Source: Polaribacter reichenbachii (lineage in GTDB: Bacteria; Bacteroidota; Bacteroidia; Flavobacteriales; Flavobacteriaceae). Taken from it: a stretch of DNA of 64,000 nt. Positions 26,000 through 33,999 of the stretch are shown one piece after another. The stretch lies in the NCBI RefSeq assembly GCF_001975665.1, contig NZ_CP019419.1, positions 2,108,001-2,172,000 on the forward strand, written 5' to 3'. The first letter of the stretch is position 1. Each line of letters begins with the position of its first letter. Both the position numbers and the translations under genes were made by a program. The notes beneath the pieces were generated by a model that saw only the letters and a program-made list of their open reading frames with translations, ran no database searches and was not told where the DNA came from.

Positions 26000-26890
26000 G
26001 TGTACAAAGTTAAAACCTTATCAGAAAATGGATTGAGTTTTATAGAATTACAAAACTCAACAAAAACCACCACAGCAAAAATTTGTTTAGAACAAGGAGC
26101 AAGATTGCAAGAGTTAAAATTTAATGATGTTTATTTAATTAAAGAACAGCCAAATTTCGACTATGCTTCATCTTATGCTTCGTCAATTTTATTTCCGTTT
26201 GCAAGTAGAATTAAAGACGGTAAATACAGGTTTCATGGCGCAGATTATCAACTCAATAAAAATGATGCAGGTAAAAGTGCCTTACATGGTTTAGTTTATG
26301 ACAAAAAGTTCGATCTTTTTGAGCCAGAAGAACATCAACATTGTTGTTTTGCAACCTTTAATTATTATGAATATGAATTGAGCGAAGGTTTCCCTTTTAC
26401 ATATATTATTTCAGTTACTTACACACTTTTCGAAGATCATTTAAGAATGAATGTAAGTGTTAAGAATACAGATGATAAACCTTTTCCATTTACCTTAGGT
26501 TGGCATCCTTATTTTAATTGTAGCGATTTTAAAAACAGTAATTTATCTTTTAGTAGCGATAAAAAAGTTGTATTCGATAAAAACCTAATCACTAAAGAAG
26601 TTGTTGCAGAAAAAACACCAGAGGTTTTTAACTTAGAAGACAAACAATTAGATGATTGTTTTATTTTAAATGATAATAAAGTTGGCTTTTCAACACCAGA
26701 TTATAAAATTGAAATATCACAGAATTCACAAGAGAATTTCTTACAATTATACACACCTAAAGATGTACCTGTAATTGCTGTAGAGCCTATGACTGGTATT
26801 TCTGATACTTTTAATAACAAAATCGGAATTCAGGTTTTAGAACCAGGGAGAACTTTTTCCTTAAACTGGAACTTAAAACTGATTAACTAA
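26000..26890 (+). CDS. galM: Aldose 1-epimerase (mutarotase)
   Basis: 296 residues, GTG start one base after the regulator stop codon; no ATG is available at the N-terminus. The beta-sandwich epimerase motifs are ALHGLVY (substrate His), LGWHPYFNCSD (catalytic acid His) and AVEPMTGISDTFNN (catalytic base Glu). It interconverts alpha and beta galactose so that GalK receives the alpha anomer. It belongs to the shorter cytoplasmic class without a signal peptide. Cotranscribed with galK 13 bases downstream. Confidence 0.9.
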   Translation: MYKVKTLSENGLSFIELQNSTKTTTAKICLEQGARLQELKFNDVYLIKEQPNFDYASSYASSILFPFASRIKDGKYRFHGADYQLNKNDAGKSALHGLVYDKKFDLFEPEEHQHCCFATFNYYEYELSEGFPFTYIISVTYTLFEDHLRMNVSVKNTDDKPFPFTLGWHPYFNCSDFKNSNLSFSSDKKVVFDKNLITKEVVAEKTPEVFNLEDKQLDDCFILNDNKVGFSTPDYKIEISQNSQENFLQLYTPKDVPVIAVEPMTGISDTFNNKIGIQVLEPGRTFSLNWNLKLIN

Positions 26891-26903
26891 AAACAAAACA
26901 ATA

Positions 26904-28052
26904 ATGAAGGAAGCTTTTATTAATGAAGTTAAAACTAAATTTTTATCCACTTTTAGTACAGAACCAATGCTTGTTTTTTCTCCTGGTAGAATAAATATTA
27001 TTGGAGAACATACAGATTATAATGGTGGCTTTGTATTTCCTGCTGCGGTAGATAAAGGTATTTATGCTGCAATTCAAAAAAGCGATTCTGGCAGTTCTAC
27101 TGCAATTGCAGTAGATTTAGATAGCACCATAGAGTTTGAATTAGATAAACTAAAACCATCTAAAGAAGGTAGTTGGGAAAACTACGTTTTTGGTGTGGTT
27201 GCAGAAATACAAAATAGAAATAAAGTTGTTGGCGATTTTAATATCATTTTTAAAGGAGATATTCCTGGTGGTGCAGGTATGTCATCATCAGCAGCATTAG
27301 AGAATAGTGTGGTATTTGGTTTAAACGAGTTATTTAATTTAGGCTTAACCAAAACAGAAATGATTTTAATTTCTCAGAAAGCAGAACATAATTATGTAGG
27401 TGTAAATTGCGGAATTATGGACCAGTATGCAAGTATGTTTGGTATCGAAAATAATGCTTTATTATTAGATTGCAGAACAATAGAAGCGAAGTCTTATGAA
27501 ATCGATTTTAAAGACCATCAATTGATACTCATCAACACAAACGTAAAACATAGTTTGTCTGATAGTGCTTATAATGATAGAAGATCGGCTTGTGAAAGTA
27601 TTGCAAAATTACTTGAAGTAGATACTTTAAGAGATGCTACAGAAGCAGATTTAGAAAAAATTATTGATAAAGTTACACCAGAAAATTATCAAAAAGCGTT
27701 GTATGTAATTCAAGAAATTGAAAGAACACAAAAAGCTGCAAAAGCCATAGAGGAAAATGATTTAGAAACTTTAGGTGGTTTGATTTATGCATCACATAAT
27801 GGTTTGCAACATCAATATAAAGTAAGTTGTGACGAGTTAGATTTTTTGGTAGACCAAGCTAAGAAAAACAAAAATATTTTAGGAGCAAGAATGATGGGTG
27901 GTGGTTTTGGTGGTTGTACCATTAACTTAATTGCCAGAGATGAAGTAAAAGCATTTGCAGAATCTGCTTCTAAAGCCTATAAAACTAAATTCGATAAAGA
28001 CTGTTCTGTATATTTTATAGAATTATCTCAAGGAACGCATTTGGTAAATTAA
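26904..28052 (+). CDS. galK: Galactokinase
   Basis: 382 residues, the length of E. coli GalK (382). GHMP-kinase signatures: FSPGRINIIGEHTDYNGG near residue 25, the ATP loop PGGAGMSSSAALE near 120, and GARMMGGGFGGCTINL near 335. The catalytic Asp is in CGIMDQYASMFG. It phosphorylates galactose at C1 with ATP, second step of the Leloir pathway after GalM. Confidence 0.96.
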   Translation: MKEAFINEVKTKFLSTFSTEPMLVFSPGRINIIGEHTDYNGGFVFPAAVDKGIYAAIQKSDSGSSTAIAVDLDSTIEFELDKLKPSKEGSWENYVFGVVAEIQNRNKVVGDFNIIFKGDIPGGAGMSSSAALENSVVFGLNELFNLGLTKTEMILISQKAEHNYVGVNCGIMDQYASMFGIENNALLLDCRTIEAKSYEIDFKDHQLILINTNVKHSLSDSAYNDRRSACESIAKLLEVDTLRDATEADLEKIIDKVTPENYQKALYVIQEIERTQKAAKAIEENDLETLGGLIYASHNGLQHQYKVSCDELDFLVDQAKKNKNILGARMMGGGFGGCTINLIARDEVKAFAESASKAYKTKFDKDCSVYFIELSQGTHLVN

Positions 28053-28083
28053 ACTTGAATTAAAATAGTAAGAAATTAAAATA

Positions 28084-29106
28084 ATGGAAAATACAAATTT
28101 GCAAGATTACTCTCATAAAAGATATAACATCTTAACAGGAGAATGGGTTTTGGTTTCTCCTCATAGAGCAAAACGACCTTGGCAAGGTCAAAACGAAGAA
28201 ATTTCTACAGAAAAAAGACCTTCTTATGACGAAAACTGCTATTTGTGCCCAACAAATACAAGAATTAATGGTGAAGTAAATCCAGATTATAAAGACGTTT
28301 TTGTTTTTACAAACGATTTTGCGGCGCTGCAAAAAGATTCACCTACTTTTAGTGTAAATGACGGTTTATTTAAAGCAGAAAGCGAAAAAGGAATTTGTAA
28401 AGTAATCTGTTTTAGTCCAGATCATTCTAAGAGTTTGGCAGAAATGGAAGTGGAAGATATTAAAAAAATTGTGCACGTTTGGCAAGAAGAATATGCAACT
28501 TTAGGCGAAAATGAAATGATTAATTATGTTCAGATTTTCGAAAATAAAGGAGCTGTAATGGGGTGTAGTAATCCACATCCTCATGGACAAATCTGGAGTC
28601 AATCTACTCTACCAAATGAAGTTGATAAAAAAGATAGACATCAAAAGGAATATTTTAATAAAAATAACACTAGTCTTTTAGCAGATTATTTATTACAAGA
28701 ATTAGAAGCTAAAGAAAGAATTATTTTTGAAAATGATGATTTTGTTGTGCTTACTCCTTTTTGGGCAGTTTGGCCTTTCGAAGTTATGATTGCTCCTAAA
28801 AAAGCAAAAAAGAATATTTTAGAATTATCAGATACAGAAGCTAGAAATTATGCAAAAGCAATTTCTGTAATTACAAGTACTTATGATAAGTTATTTAATA
28901 CTTCATTTCCATATTCTAGCGGAATTCATCAAGCGCCAACAAATGGAGAAGAAAATGAGCATTGGCATTTTCATATGAGTTTTTATCCGCCTTTATTAAG
29001 AAGTGCAACTGTTAAGAAATTTATGGTAGGTTACGAAATGTTTGGTACGCCTCAAAGAGATATTACAGCAGAAATTGCAGCAAAAAGATTAAGAGATTTA
29101 TTATAA
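28084..29106 (+). CDS. galT: Galactose-1-phosphate uridylyltransferase
   Basis: 340 residues. The zinc-site Cys pair is in CYLCPTNTR, the nucleotide-transfer His in NPHPHGQIW, and a second His cluster in NEHWHFHMSFYPP. It swaps UMP between UDP-glucose and galactose-1-phosphate. It ends the gal operon; galE, needed to recycle UDP-galactose, is not in the window and must lie elsewhere. No terminator with a U-tract is seen right after the stop. Confidence 0.96.
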   Translation: MENTNLQDYSHKRYNILTGEWVLVSPHRAKRPWQGQNEEISTEKRPSYDENCYLCPTNTRINGEVNPDYKDVFVFTNDFAALQKDSPTFSVNDGLFKAESEKGICKVICFSPDHSKSLAEMEVEDIKKIVHVWQEEYATLGENEMINYVQIFENKGAVMGCSNPHPHGQIWSQSTLPNEVDKKDRHQKEYFNKNNTSLLADYLLQELEAKERIIFENDDFVVLTPFWAVWPFEVMIAPKKAKKNILELSDTEARNYAKAISVITSTYDKLFNTSFPYSSGIHQAPTNGEENEHWHFHMSFYPPLLRSATVKKFMVGYEMFGTPQRDITAEIAAKRLRDLL

Positions 29107-29310
29107 ATCTCTTAATTATAGAAATTTAAGGTTATTCAAACAAAAAATATTGATTTTACACATAAAATGATGTGTTTAAAAAGAAGAAATTAGTTTTGGT
29201 TAATGGTTAAATTTTACAGAATTTTAGGTGATAACTAGTTTTATGTGAAAATAATTTAACAATAATCGAAAATTTAATTTTATTTCATAAAAATCATCAA
29301 ACTTTACTAA
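29107..29310. other. Gene-free AT-rich stretch after galT
   Basis: About 200 bases without a credible reading frame, repeat copy or hairpin. The promoter, leader peptide and attenuator of the Phe/Tyr operon begin immediately after it. Confidence 0.6.
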
Positions 29311-29315
29311 TAATA

Positions 29316-29346
29316 TTTGTGTATCTGAATTTAATCTTTAGATTTG
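29316..29346 (+). promoter_or_regulatory. Promoter of the Phe/Tyr operon (TTTG-N19-TAGATTTG)
   Basis: TTTG at 29316-29319 and TAGATTTG at 29339-29346 match both Bacteroidota sigma elements with exactly 19 bases between them. Start of transcription is expected near 29353, about 15 bases before the leader peptide ATG. Confidence 0.8.
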
Positions 29347-29367
29347 TCCGTATAAACAAGAACAACA

Positions 29368-29445
29368 ATGTTAAACAATAACTATACTCGTTTCTTTTTT
29401 TACTTTTATTTTTACAATAAGAGGAGAGACTTTGTATGTTGTTAA
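29368..29445 (+). CDS. Phe/Tyr-rich leader peptide of the aromatic operon attenuator
   Basis: 25 codons, ATG 29368 to TAA 29443-29445. Residues 8-16 read RFFFYFYFY; eight consecutive codons (9-16) are Phe or Tyr, and the whole peptide has six Phe and four Tyr. This composition is a strong sign of a sensor of charged tRNA-Phe and tRNA-Tyr. Codons 20-24 overlap the left arm of the antiterminator, so a ribosome that reaches the stop codon would cover that arm, while one stalled at the aromatic run would leave it free. Confidence 0.88.
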   Translation: MLNNNYTRFFFYFYFYNKRRDFVCC

Positions 29446-29471
29446 GAAACATTCATAATATATAAAGTCTC
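29426..29471 (+). promoter_or_regulatory. Antiterminator hairpin of the Phe/Tyr attenuator
   Basis: GAGACTTTGTAT (29426-29437) pairs over 12 positions, with one G-U, with ATATAAAGTCTC (29460-29471). The right arm includes the first part of the terminator stem (29464-29471), so the two structures cannot coexist. Confidence 0.8.
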
Positions 29472-29496
29472 GAATTTAATTCGAGGCTTTTTTTTT
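29464..29496 (+). terminator. Attenuator terminator before pheA
   Basis: Stem GTCTCGAAT (29467-29475) / ATTCGAGGC (29479-29487) with loop TTA, extended by AAA/TTT, then nine T. It lies 20 bases upstream of the pheA start and after the leader peptide, and would cut the transcript when Phe and Tyr are plentiful. Confidence 0.88.
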
Positions 29497-29516
29497 GATA
29501 TAATATTACCAATAAG

Positions 29517-30377
29517 TTGAACAAAACAATCGCAATACAAGGAGCAGAAGGCTCAAACCACCATAAAGTTGCACGCGACTTTTACGGAACCGAAATTGAA
29601 TTAAAAGAATGTATGTCTTTTGATATTTTGGTAGATAGTTTGTTAGATAAATCTGCAGATTTAGGTGTAATGGCTTTAGAGAATACTATTGCAGGTTCAA
29701 TAATACCTAATTATGCTTTAATTGATAAGTATAATTTACACATTACAGATGAAGAATATTTAAGCATTCATCATCATTTAATGGCTTTAAAAGGGCAAAA
29801 TATAGAAGACATTAAAGAAGTTTGGTCGCATCCAATGGCATTGTTACAGTGTAAAGATTTCTTTAAAAAGCATCCACATATTAAGTTGGTAGAAGATGTA
29901 GATACTGCAGAAGTTGCCAAAAGAATATCCAAAGAAAATTTAGTCGGTATTGCTGCAATTGCACCAAAAATAGCCGCAGAAATTTTTGATTTAGATGTTT
30001 TGGAGGATGAAATTCAGACTATAAAAGACAATTCAACAAGATTTGTAATTGTACAGACCAATGCACCCAATAATGGCATTGATCAAATTAATAAAGCATC
30101 ATTAAAGTTTCAATTAAATCATAAAAGAGGAAGTTTAGCAGCCATTTTAAATGTGTTAAGCGATTGCAAAATGAACTTGACAAAAATTCAGTCTTTACCA
30201 GTAATAGAATCTCCTTGGAAATATTCATTTTTTGTTGATATTACTTTTGATGATTATAAAGATTACCAAAAAGCAGAAGCTATTTTAGAAATAATGGCAG
30301 AAGAATTTAAGATATTAGGAACGTATAAAAACGGTAGACTTAAGCCAAATTCTGAACTTGATTCAGAATCAAAATAA
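29517..30377 (+). CDS. pheA: Prephenate dehydratase
   Basis: 286 residues from TTG 29517; there is no ATG before the conserved N-terminus TIAIQGAEGSNHHKVARDF. The catalytic segment NSTRFVIV is near residue 180. A C-terminal ACT domain follows, with GSLAAILNVLSDCKMNLTKI and the effector-binding SLPVIESPWKY. It decarboxylates and dehydrates prephenate to phenylpyruvate and is likely inhibited by Phe through the ACT domain. It has no chorismate mutase domain; that activity is fused to the DAHP synthase three genes down. It is the first gene after the attenuator. Confidence 0.95.
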   Translation: MNKTIAIQGAEGSNHHKVARDFYGTEIELKECMSFDILVDSLLDKSADLGVMALENTIAGSIIPNYALIDKYNLHITDEEYLSIHHHLMALKGQNIEDIKEVWSHPMALLQCKDFFKKHPHIKLVEDVDTAEVAKRISKENLVGIAAIAPKIAAEIFDLDVLEDEIQTIKDNSTRFVIVQTNAPNNGIDQINKASLKFQLNHKRGSLAAILNVLSDCKMNLTKIQSLPVIESPWKYSFFVDITFDDYKDYQKAEAILEIMAEEFKILGTYKNGRLKPNSELDSESK

Positions 30378-30383
30378 AATATT

Positions 30384-31541
30384 ATGATACAACCTGCCAA
30401 AAGATTAGATACAGTGCAAGAATACTATTTCTCTAAAAAATTAAGAGAAGTAAGAGGCTTAGCAGCAGCAGGAAAACCAATTATCAATATGGGAATTGGT
30501 TCGCCAGATTTACAACCACCAACTAAAGTTTTAGAAGCAATTTCTAATAGTTTGGGTGATGCAAGTGCGCATAAATATCAATCCTATCAAGGTTTACCAG
30601 AATTAAGAAATGCAATTTCAGGTTTTTATAAAAACAAGTTTTCTGTAGATACAAATACAGAGAATGAGATTTTGCCATTAATGGGAAGTAAAGAAGGAAT
30701 TATGCATATTTCTATGGCTTTTTTAAATGAAGGCGATAAAGTTTTAATTCCAAATCCAGGTTATCCAACGTATACATCAGTAACAAAATTAGTAGGTGCA
30801 GAACCGTTGTTTTATAATTTAAGCGATGCTACAAATTGGCAACCAAATTTTGATGCATTAGAAAGTTTAGAATTAAGTAATGTAAAAATAATGTGGGTAA
30901 ATTATCCACATATGCCAACAGGTACAGATGCAACTTTAACAACATTCGAGAAATTAATAGCATTTGGTAAAAAGCACAATATCTTAATTATCAACGATAA
31001 TCCTTATAGTTTTATTTTAAATGATAATCCTATCAGTATTTTACAAGTACAAGGTGCAAAAGACATTGCTTTAGAGTTAAATTCATTAAGCAAAACCTTT
31101 AATATGGCTGGCTGGAGAGTTGGTATGTTATTAGGAAATGCAACTTACATTAATGAGGTGTTAAAAGTAAAATCGAATATGGATTCTGGTATGTTTTATG
31201 GTATACAAAAAGGTGCCATAGAAGCATTACAATTATCAGATGATTGGTTTTCTGATCAAAATAAAATTTACGAAGAACGCAGAAAATTAATTTGGCAATT
31301 GGCAGATAAATTAAATGCAACTTATAGTAAAAATGCAACAGGTTTATTTGTTTGGGCAAAAATACCTGAAGGTAAAAAATCCGAAGAAGTTACAGATTCA
31401 GTTTTATATGATAATGATATATTTATTACTCCAGGTACTATTTTCGGTTCTCAAGGTGAAGGATATATCAGGTTTTCATTATGTGTAACCACAGATGTTA
31501 TTAAAGAGGCTATAAATAGGTTTTCTGCTCTTGGCAATTAG
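30384..31541 (+). CDS. PLP-dependent aminotransferase, probably aromatic
   Basis: 385 residues, fold type I class I/II. NPGYPTYTS binds substrate, INDNPYSFI contains the Asp/Tyr cofactor contacts, and the PLP lysine is in SLSKTFNMAGWRVGML. Position between pheA and tyrA, six bases after pheA, says that it transaminates phenylpyruvate and 4-hydroxyphenylpyruvate to Phe and Tyr. By family it could equally be an aspartate or LL-DAP-type aminotransferase, so the substrate rests on context. Confidence 0.88.
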   Translation: MIQPAKRLDTVQEYYFSKKLREVRGLAAAGKPIINMGIGSPDLQPPTKVLEAISNSLGDASAHKYQSYQGLPELRNAISGFYKNKFSVDTNTENEILPLMGSKEGIMHISMAFLNEGDKVLIPNPGYPTYTSVTKLVGAEPLFYNLSDATNWQPNFDALESLELSNVKIMWVNYPHMPTGTDATLTTFEKLIAFGKKHNILIINDNPYSFILNDNPISILQVQGAKDIALELNSLSKTFNMAGWRVGMLLGNATYINEVLKVKSNMDSGMFYGIQKGAIEALQLSDDWFSDQNKIYEERRKLIWQLADKLNATYSKNATGLFVWAKIPEGKKSEEVTDSVLYDNDIFITPGTIFGSQGEGYIRFSLCVTTDVIKEAINRFSALGN

Positions 31542-31598
31542 TCATTAGCAAAAAGCAAACAGCTAATAGCTATAAGCTAAAGGCGAAAAGCATAAAAA
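31542..31598. repeat. AGC-rich dispersed intergenic repeat (copy 3, before tyrA)
   Basis: The 57-base gap consists of AGCAAAAAGC, AGCTAATAGCTATAAGC and AAAGGCGAAAAGC units. It shares vocabulary with the gaps before cysN and the ferredoxin reductase gene and stops just before the tyrA start. Confidence 0.5.
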
Positions 31599-32450
31599 AT
31601 GAAAAATATATACATGATTGGTATTGGTTTAATTGGGGGTAGTTTTGCCATCGATATTAAAAACCACAATCCAGAAGCAGTAATTCACGGAATCAGTAGA
31701 AAAGACGAAACCCTAAATAAAGCTTTAGAATTAAATTTAATTGATAAAAAAGCAACCTTAGATGATTTAGTAAATGCAGACTTGGTAATTGTATCAATTC
31801 CTGTAGATGCAACCGTAAAATTACTACCAACAATTTTAGATAAAATATCCGATAATGGTTTGGTGGTAGATGCAGGTTCAACAAAAGAAGCAATTTGTAA
31901 AGTGGTTGAACATCATCCAAAAAGACGTAATTTTTTAGCAGCACATCCAATAGCAGGTACAGAAAACTCTGGGCCATCAGCAGCCATTTCTGGCTTATAT
32001 AAAGGGAAAACGAACATTATTTGCGAAGTAGAAAAAACAACTTTTAAACTTCAAGAAAAAGCTTTAGACCTTTTTAGAGCCATTGGAATGCGTATTAGAT
32101 ATATGGACCCTGTTTCGCATGACAAGCATATTGCGTATGTTTCGCACTTATCTCACATCAGTGCATTTATGTTAGGTAAAACAGTTATTAATAAAGAAAA
32201 AAACGAACGCGATATTTTTGATATGGCAGGTTCAGGATTTAGATCTACAGTACGTTTGGCAAAAAGTTCGCCAGCAATGTGGACCCCAATTTTTGAACAA
32301 AACAAAGAAAACGTAATAGAAACATTAGAAGAGTACATCAATAATTTACAAAATTTTAAAGAGTTGATGCAGCAAGATAATTTCTCCGAAATTTTTAACG
32401 AAATGGAGAACACCAATTATATTAAACAAATCTTAAACGGCATAAAATAA
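31599..32450 (+). CDS. tyrA: Prephenate dehydrogenase
   Basis: 283 residues. The dinucleotide fold GIGLIGGSFAIDIK is at the N-terminus, VSIPVDATVKLLP follows, then the substrate segment AAHPIAGTENSGP and the helical dimerisation region with HDKHIAYVSHLSHI. It oxidatively decarboxylates prephenate to 4-hydroxyphenylpyruvate. There is no fused chorismate mutase or ACT domain, so feedback control of the Tyr branch would lie in the attenuator and the DAHP synthase. Confidence 0.95.
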   Translation: MKNIYMIGIGLIGGSFAIDIKNHNPEAVIHGISRKDETLNKALELNLIDKKATLDDLVNADLVIVSIPVDATVKLLPTILDKISDNGLVVDAGSTKEAICKVVEHHPKRRNFLAAHPIAGTENSGPSAAISGLYKGKTNIICEVEKTTFKLQEKALDLFRAIGMRIRYMDPVSHDKHIAYVSHLSHISAFMLGKTVINKEKNERDIFDMAGSGFRSTVRLAKSSPAMWTPIFEQNKENVIETLEEYINNLQNFKELMQQDNFSEIFNEMENTNYIKQILNGIK

Positions 32451-32513
32451 AACGCCAAAATCGTTGTTATTTCGATAAAAATTGAGAAATCTCAACACAA
32501 ATTAATTATTAAA

Positions 32514-33596
32514 ATGAAGAATACAAAAGAATTAAGAACATGGTTGGATGATATGAAATTAGATCATCCACTAGTAATAGCAGGGCCTTGTAGTGCAGAA
32601 ACCGAAGAACAGGTTTTAAAAATTGCACACGAATTAAAAGATTCTGATGTAAATTATTATAGAGCAGGTATTTGGAAACCAAGAACAAGACCAGGGAATT
32701 TTGAAGGTGTTGGTGCTTTAGGTTTAGGCTGGTTAAAGAAAGTAAAAGAAGAAACAGGTATGAAAACCTGTACAGAAGTTGCAAATGCAGCACACTGTAA
32801 ATTAGCAATCGAGAACGATGTAGATTTACTTTGGATTGGTGCTCGTTCTACAGTATCTCCATTTATCATGCAAGAAATTGCAGACGCTTTACAGGGTACA
32901 GACAAAATTGTATTAGTTAAAAACCCAGTAAACCCAGATTTAGCTTTATGGTTAGGTGGTATTGAAAGATTATATACTGCAGGAATCAAAAATTTAGGAG
33001 CAATTCACAGAGGGTTTTCAACTTACGATAAGTCTAAATACAGAAACAATCCAAACTGGCAATTAGCTATCGAATTCCAAAATAAATTTCCAGATTTACC
33101 ATTAATTTGCGATCCATCACATATTACAGGTAACAGAGAAATGATTCAAGATGTATCTCAAGTAGCTTTAGATTTAAACTTCGATGGCTTAATGATCGAA
33201 ACACACTGGGATCCAGAAAATGCTTGGTCTGATGCAGCACAACAAGTAACTCCAACAAAATTGAAATCAATTATGGAAGAGTTAAAAATCAAGAAAACAA
33301 CTGAAACTGCAACAAGTTACAGAGAACCTTTAGAAAGTTTAAGAGCTCAAATTAATGTGGTAGACGATCAATTAATTGAGTTATTAGGTAAAAGAATGGA
33401 TGTTGCAGATCAAATAGGTGCTTTAAAGAAAGACCAAAATGTAGCTGTTTTACAATCAAGACGTTGGAACGAAATTCTTGGAAACATGGTTTTAGAAGGT
33501 ACAAGCAAAGGTTTAAGCGAAGAGTTTGTTTTAAAAATGTTTAAAGCAATTCACCAAGAATCTATCAATCATCAAGAAAAAATAATTAACGGATAA
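32514..33596 (+). CDS. DAHP synthase fused to chorismate mutase (AroQ type)
   Basis: 360 residues. Residues 1 to about 260 form a KDO8P-synthase-like DAHP synthase (AGPCSAETEEQ, YRAGIWKPRTRPGNFEG, CDPSHITGNRE, ETHWDPENA). Residues about 270-355 are an AroQ chorismate mutase (LESLRAQINVVDDQLIELLG, KRMDVADQIGALK). The enzyme thus catalyses the first committed step (PEP plus erythrose-4-phosphate) and the branch step chorismate to prephenate. In such fusions the mutase part also senses prephenate or chorismate. It ends the aromatic operon and is followed by a terminator-like palindrome. Confidence 0.95.
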   Translation: MKNTKELRTWLDDMKLDHPLVIAGPCSAETEEQVLKIAHELKDSDVNYYRAGIWKPRTRPGNFEGVGALGLGWLKKVKEETGMKTCTEVANAAHCKLAIENDVDLLWIGARSTVSPFIMQEIADALQGTDKIVLVKNPVNPDLALWLGGIERLYTAGIKNLGAIHRGFSTYDKSKYRNNPNWQLAIEFQNKFPDLPLICDPSHITGNREMIQDVSQVALDLNFDGLMIETHWDPENAWSDAAQQVTPTKLKSIMEELKIKKTTETATSYREPLESLRAQINVVDDQLIELLGKRMDVADQIGALKKDQNVAVLQSRRWNEILGNMVLEGTSKGLSEEFVLKMFKAIHQESINHQEKIING

Positions 33597-33615
33597 TTAT
33601 CTGATAAAATTATTA

Positions 33616-33634
33616 AACTGAAAATATTTCAGTT
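33616..33634. repeat. Short inverted repeat AACTGAAA-ATA-TTTCAGTT
   Basis: Perfect 8-base arms, 20 bases after the operon's last stop codon, without U-tract. It may stabilise the 3' end ahead of the terminator at 33646. Confidence 0.45.
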
Positions 33635-33645
33635 CTAGAATAAAG

Positions 33646-33683
33646 TACCTGCAAGGATATAGAATCTTTGTAGGTATTTTTTT
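33646..33683 (+). terminator. Terminator of the aromatic operon (CCTGCAAGG-family palindrome, copy 5)
   Basis: TACCTGCAAGGAT pairs with ATCTTTGTAGGTA (one G-T mismatch) and is followed by seven T. It is the only member of this palindrome family in the window with a proper U-tract, showing how the repeat can serve as a terminator. Confidence 0.75.
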
Positions 33684-33685
33684 GA

Positions 33686-33769
33686 GCGTTACCCAAGGGT
33701 CAGGCTTTCGTTACTCGCTTTTTTGTAAAAAACAAAAAGAGCTCAAACAGGCCACTCAATCCTTAACGC
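33686..33769. repeat. Compact repeat element bounded by GCGTTA...TAACGC
   Basis: 84 bases from GCGTTACCCAAGGGTC through GGCTTTCGTTACTCG, AAAGAGCTCAAACAGGCC and ACTCAATCCTTAACGC. It is related to 8703-8784 in the same orientation and to 15430-15507 in reverse. It has terminal 6-base inverted repeats and an internal pairing TTTTTTGT/ACAAAAAG. No reading frame. Confidence 0.65.
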
Positions 33770-33999
33770 AAAGAGCTAACTACAAGAGGAAGTTCTTGAA
33801 AACTAATATTTCAATAAATTCTATGTAATCTATGTTGCTATGTGGTCAAATAAATTAGTGAATTCGTGGTAAGTATTTTCAATTTTAGAAGTAAAAATTT
33901 CCAATTACATTATAATTTACGTTACTATATAGTTTTAATTAATTCGAGAATTCTCGTCAAATATTTAAAAATCAATAATAATTCTGCATCTTTGTATTA
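33770..33999. other. Gene-free region before rsgA
   Basis: Contains TGTAATCTATGTTGCTATGT followed by TTAGTGAATTCGTGG at about 33824-33871, which looks like another flavobacterial intergenic repeat, and a perfect 12-base palindrome CGAGAATTCTCG at 33945-33956. CATCTTTG at about 33988 is one base off a -7 box and could drive rsgA. Nothing else was recognised. Confidence 0.45.

Noticed and set aside
33646..33769. CRISPR-like or tandem repeat array
   Set aside because: Repeats are single palindromes and dispersed copies, not regularly spaced direct repeats, and no cas gene is present.
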